A DNA stretch of 64,000 nt, taken from assembly GCF_964275005.1 (NCBI RefSeq), contig NC_092702.1:36216316-36280315 (forward strand), read 5' to 3'. A model generated the notes under the pieces. It saw only the letters and a list, made by a program, of their open reading frames with translations, was not told the origin of the DNA and searched no databases. Shown piece after piece: positions 62,837 through 64,000 of the stretch. Source of the stretch: Diadema setosum (lineage: Eukaryota; Echinodermata; Echinoidea; Diadematoida; Diadematidae). A program made the translations under genes and the position numbers. How positions within the stretch are numbered: the first letter of the stretch is position 1; the number at the start of each line of letters is the position of its first letter.

Positions 62837-62996
62837 TATAAATGTGTACAAGGAGCGCCTCGGGGTTACCCGAACGCGGAGCGGCCCGGGGTTAATCTCT
62901 AAACAACCGTTACGGCGTTAGCTCGGTATGAGCTAGACTAACGTTAGTCTGTAGTTAGGTGTAACGTTAGGGGGTCATCACAGATTAACACTTACC

Positions 62997-63060
62997 TTTA
63001 AAGTTATAATGTCAAAAAGCAGAAGAGACGGATCATCTGCGCGACGGTACTGCTAAACAG
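62997..63060 (-). promoter_or_regulatory. MORN4: Probable noncoding first exon of MORN4
   Basis: A strong minus-strand donor AAAG|GTAAGTG at 62996 follows a short CpG-containing stretch. Splicing to the acceptor near 61930 would give the 5' UTR. The transcription start is not defined by sequence. Confidence 0.4.
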
Positions 63061-63859
63061 ATCCCAAGTCACACAAGTCAACTGACGTTGGTTGTGACGA
63101 GGGCCGAGCACGGCCACAGTATAGTCGTGATTTGTAGGGTTGGTAGTAATTCGGGTCACCCCACCCAGTCCCGGATCTTTGCATCACGCAGTCAGCTCAG
63201 TGACTCGGTGAATTATTTCTATGCCACGTTTATCGTTAGTCTCTTTCTCTGTTGTGACGATAAACCCTAACACTAATCCCTCTGTAGCCTAGCCTGCTTG
63301 TAACCGTTTTCGGTAGTATACTACTCACCTTTTCAATTTCGACAACACAAATCGAAGACAACTACTAGCTTGCCTTATCTTGAGCTCAATACAACCAGTC
63401 TAGTCCAAGAGGTTGTAAAGATCTATGATCGTGCCTTTGCTGTACATTTACAGCTTCTCATGAGCGCACACACAGTGTACTGTACAATGTATGTACATTG
63501 TAGTTGTGTGTCCTCTTTGTATTACCTCAAGCGCATGCATGGATCGTCGATCATCACTGCCGGTGCGCGCACGCCACTGTGCACGCTCGGATCAGTCAGC
63601 TGTACGTATCTGTACCAGTTGAACATTCTATGGTGTCCTTGTAGTACTGTAACTAAAATATCAGCAAACCATTCGATGTACACACGTATATTCATCTGTT
63701 AAATTCTTTTTGAAAACGGTATATCTATATATAGGCCCAATGCCCCCTTTCTTCACCCTCTTAGTCTTTATAAAGATGACAAGAATTTAGGCATTTACAC
63801 ATTTCTGCCAGTTGTTTTGAGGAGCTCGGCATTGGGTGTATGATCAAACCAAAACTAAT
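63061..63859. other. MORN4 upstream flank, no gene seen
   Basis: Moderately CpG-rich near 63080-63200, then AT-rich. No recognisable coding frame was found. Confidence 0.5.
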
Positions 63860-64000
63860 AATTTTATGATAAAATGCGGATTGCGAAAGCAGCAAAGTAT
63901 GGATTTATGAGAACACATCAACGAAAACCCGAGTAAAATCGGACGATCGATCGAAAAGATTATGAATTTCAGTGCCATCACGGTTGAATAAGAAGACTAT
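63860..64000 (+). mobile_element. AGGACAAGTTCACC-family MITE, partial at window edge
   Basis: It shows the family body (gagaacacatcaacgaaaac, aaaatcggacgatc, gaataagaagactat) and runs off the end of the window. Confidence 0.6.

Overview
The window reads as animal nuclear DNA. It has intron-rich host genes with GT/AG splice sites, and more than half of it is AT-rich noncoding DNA packed with small repeats. The host proteins are closest to deuterostome sequences. Several repeat families are, from memory, abundant in sea urchin genomes: TTAA-flanked elements starting AGGACAAGTTCACC or AGGGACTGTACAG, and an element starting TGTGACCNTGCACCACAAA. An echinoderm, probably a sea urchin, is the best guess; the species cannot be fixed from sequence alone.

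Layout. (1) 1.1-18.26 kb, minus strand: a complete CCT7 gene (TCP-1 eta chaperonin subunit) in 11 coding exons, 545 codons. Its introns hold small DNA elements, a LINE fragment and a 229-bp coding-like direct duplication. A 246-bp palindromic element sits just upstream of its start codon. (2) 18.8-26.8 kb: gene-poor repeats, including a CR1/L2-like LINE fragment, a tRNA-derived SINE and a broken Ty3/Gypsy fossil. (3) 27.04-34.31 kb, minus strand: a four-exon gene for a 911-residue THAP-domain P-element-type (THAP9-like) transposase, with zinc-finger and acidic catalytic residues all present. It is flanked by two composite repeat blocks in opposite orientation (24.0-26.8 and 36.95-38.6 kb). Beside it lies an ~2-kb TIR element with a second THAP-like reading frame and a nested 397-bp element that has an 8-bp target duplication. 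(4) 45.1-51.3 kb, plus strand: a complete CUTC gene in 7 coding exons, 249 residues. One intron holds a pre-miRNA-like hairpin and other palindromes. (5) 57.49-61.91 kb, minus strand: a complete MORN4 gene in 4 coding exons, 148 residues, with a likely noncoding first exon near 63.0 kb and a cluster of strong hairpins in that leader intron.

The three host genes are unrelated: cytosolic protein folding, a copper-homeostasis-family TIM barrel, and a MORN-repeat adaptor. There is no operon logic. The most interesting part is 24-38.6 kb, where an apparently intact P-type transposase gene lies between inverted copies of one composite repeat and next to small elements with the kind of target duplication such an enzyme makes. 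I built all exon models by hand from splice signals, reading frame and remembered family sequences. Frame closes exactly in all four genes, but no transcript data or database search was available.
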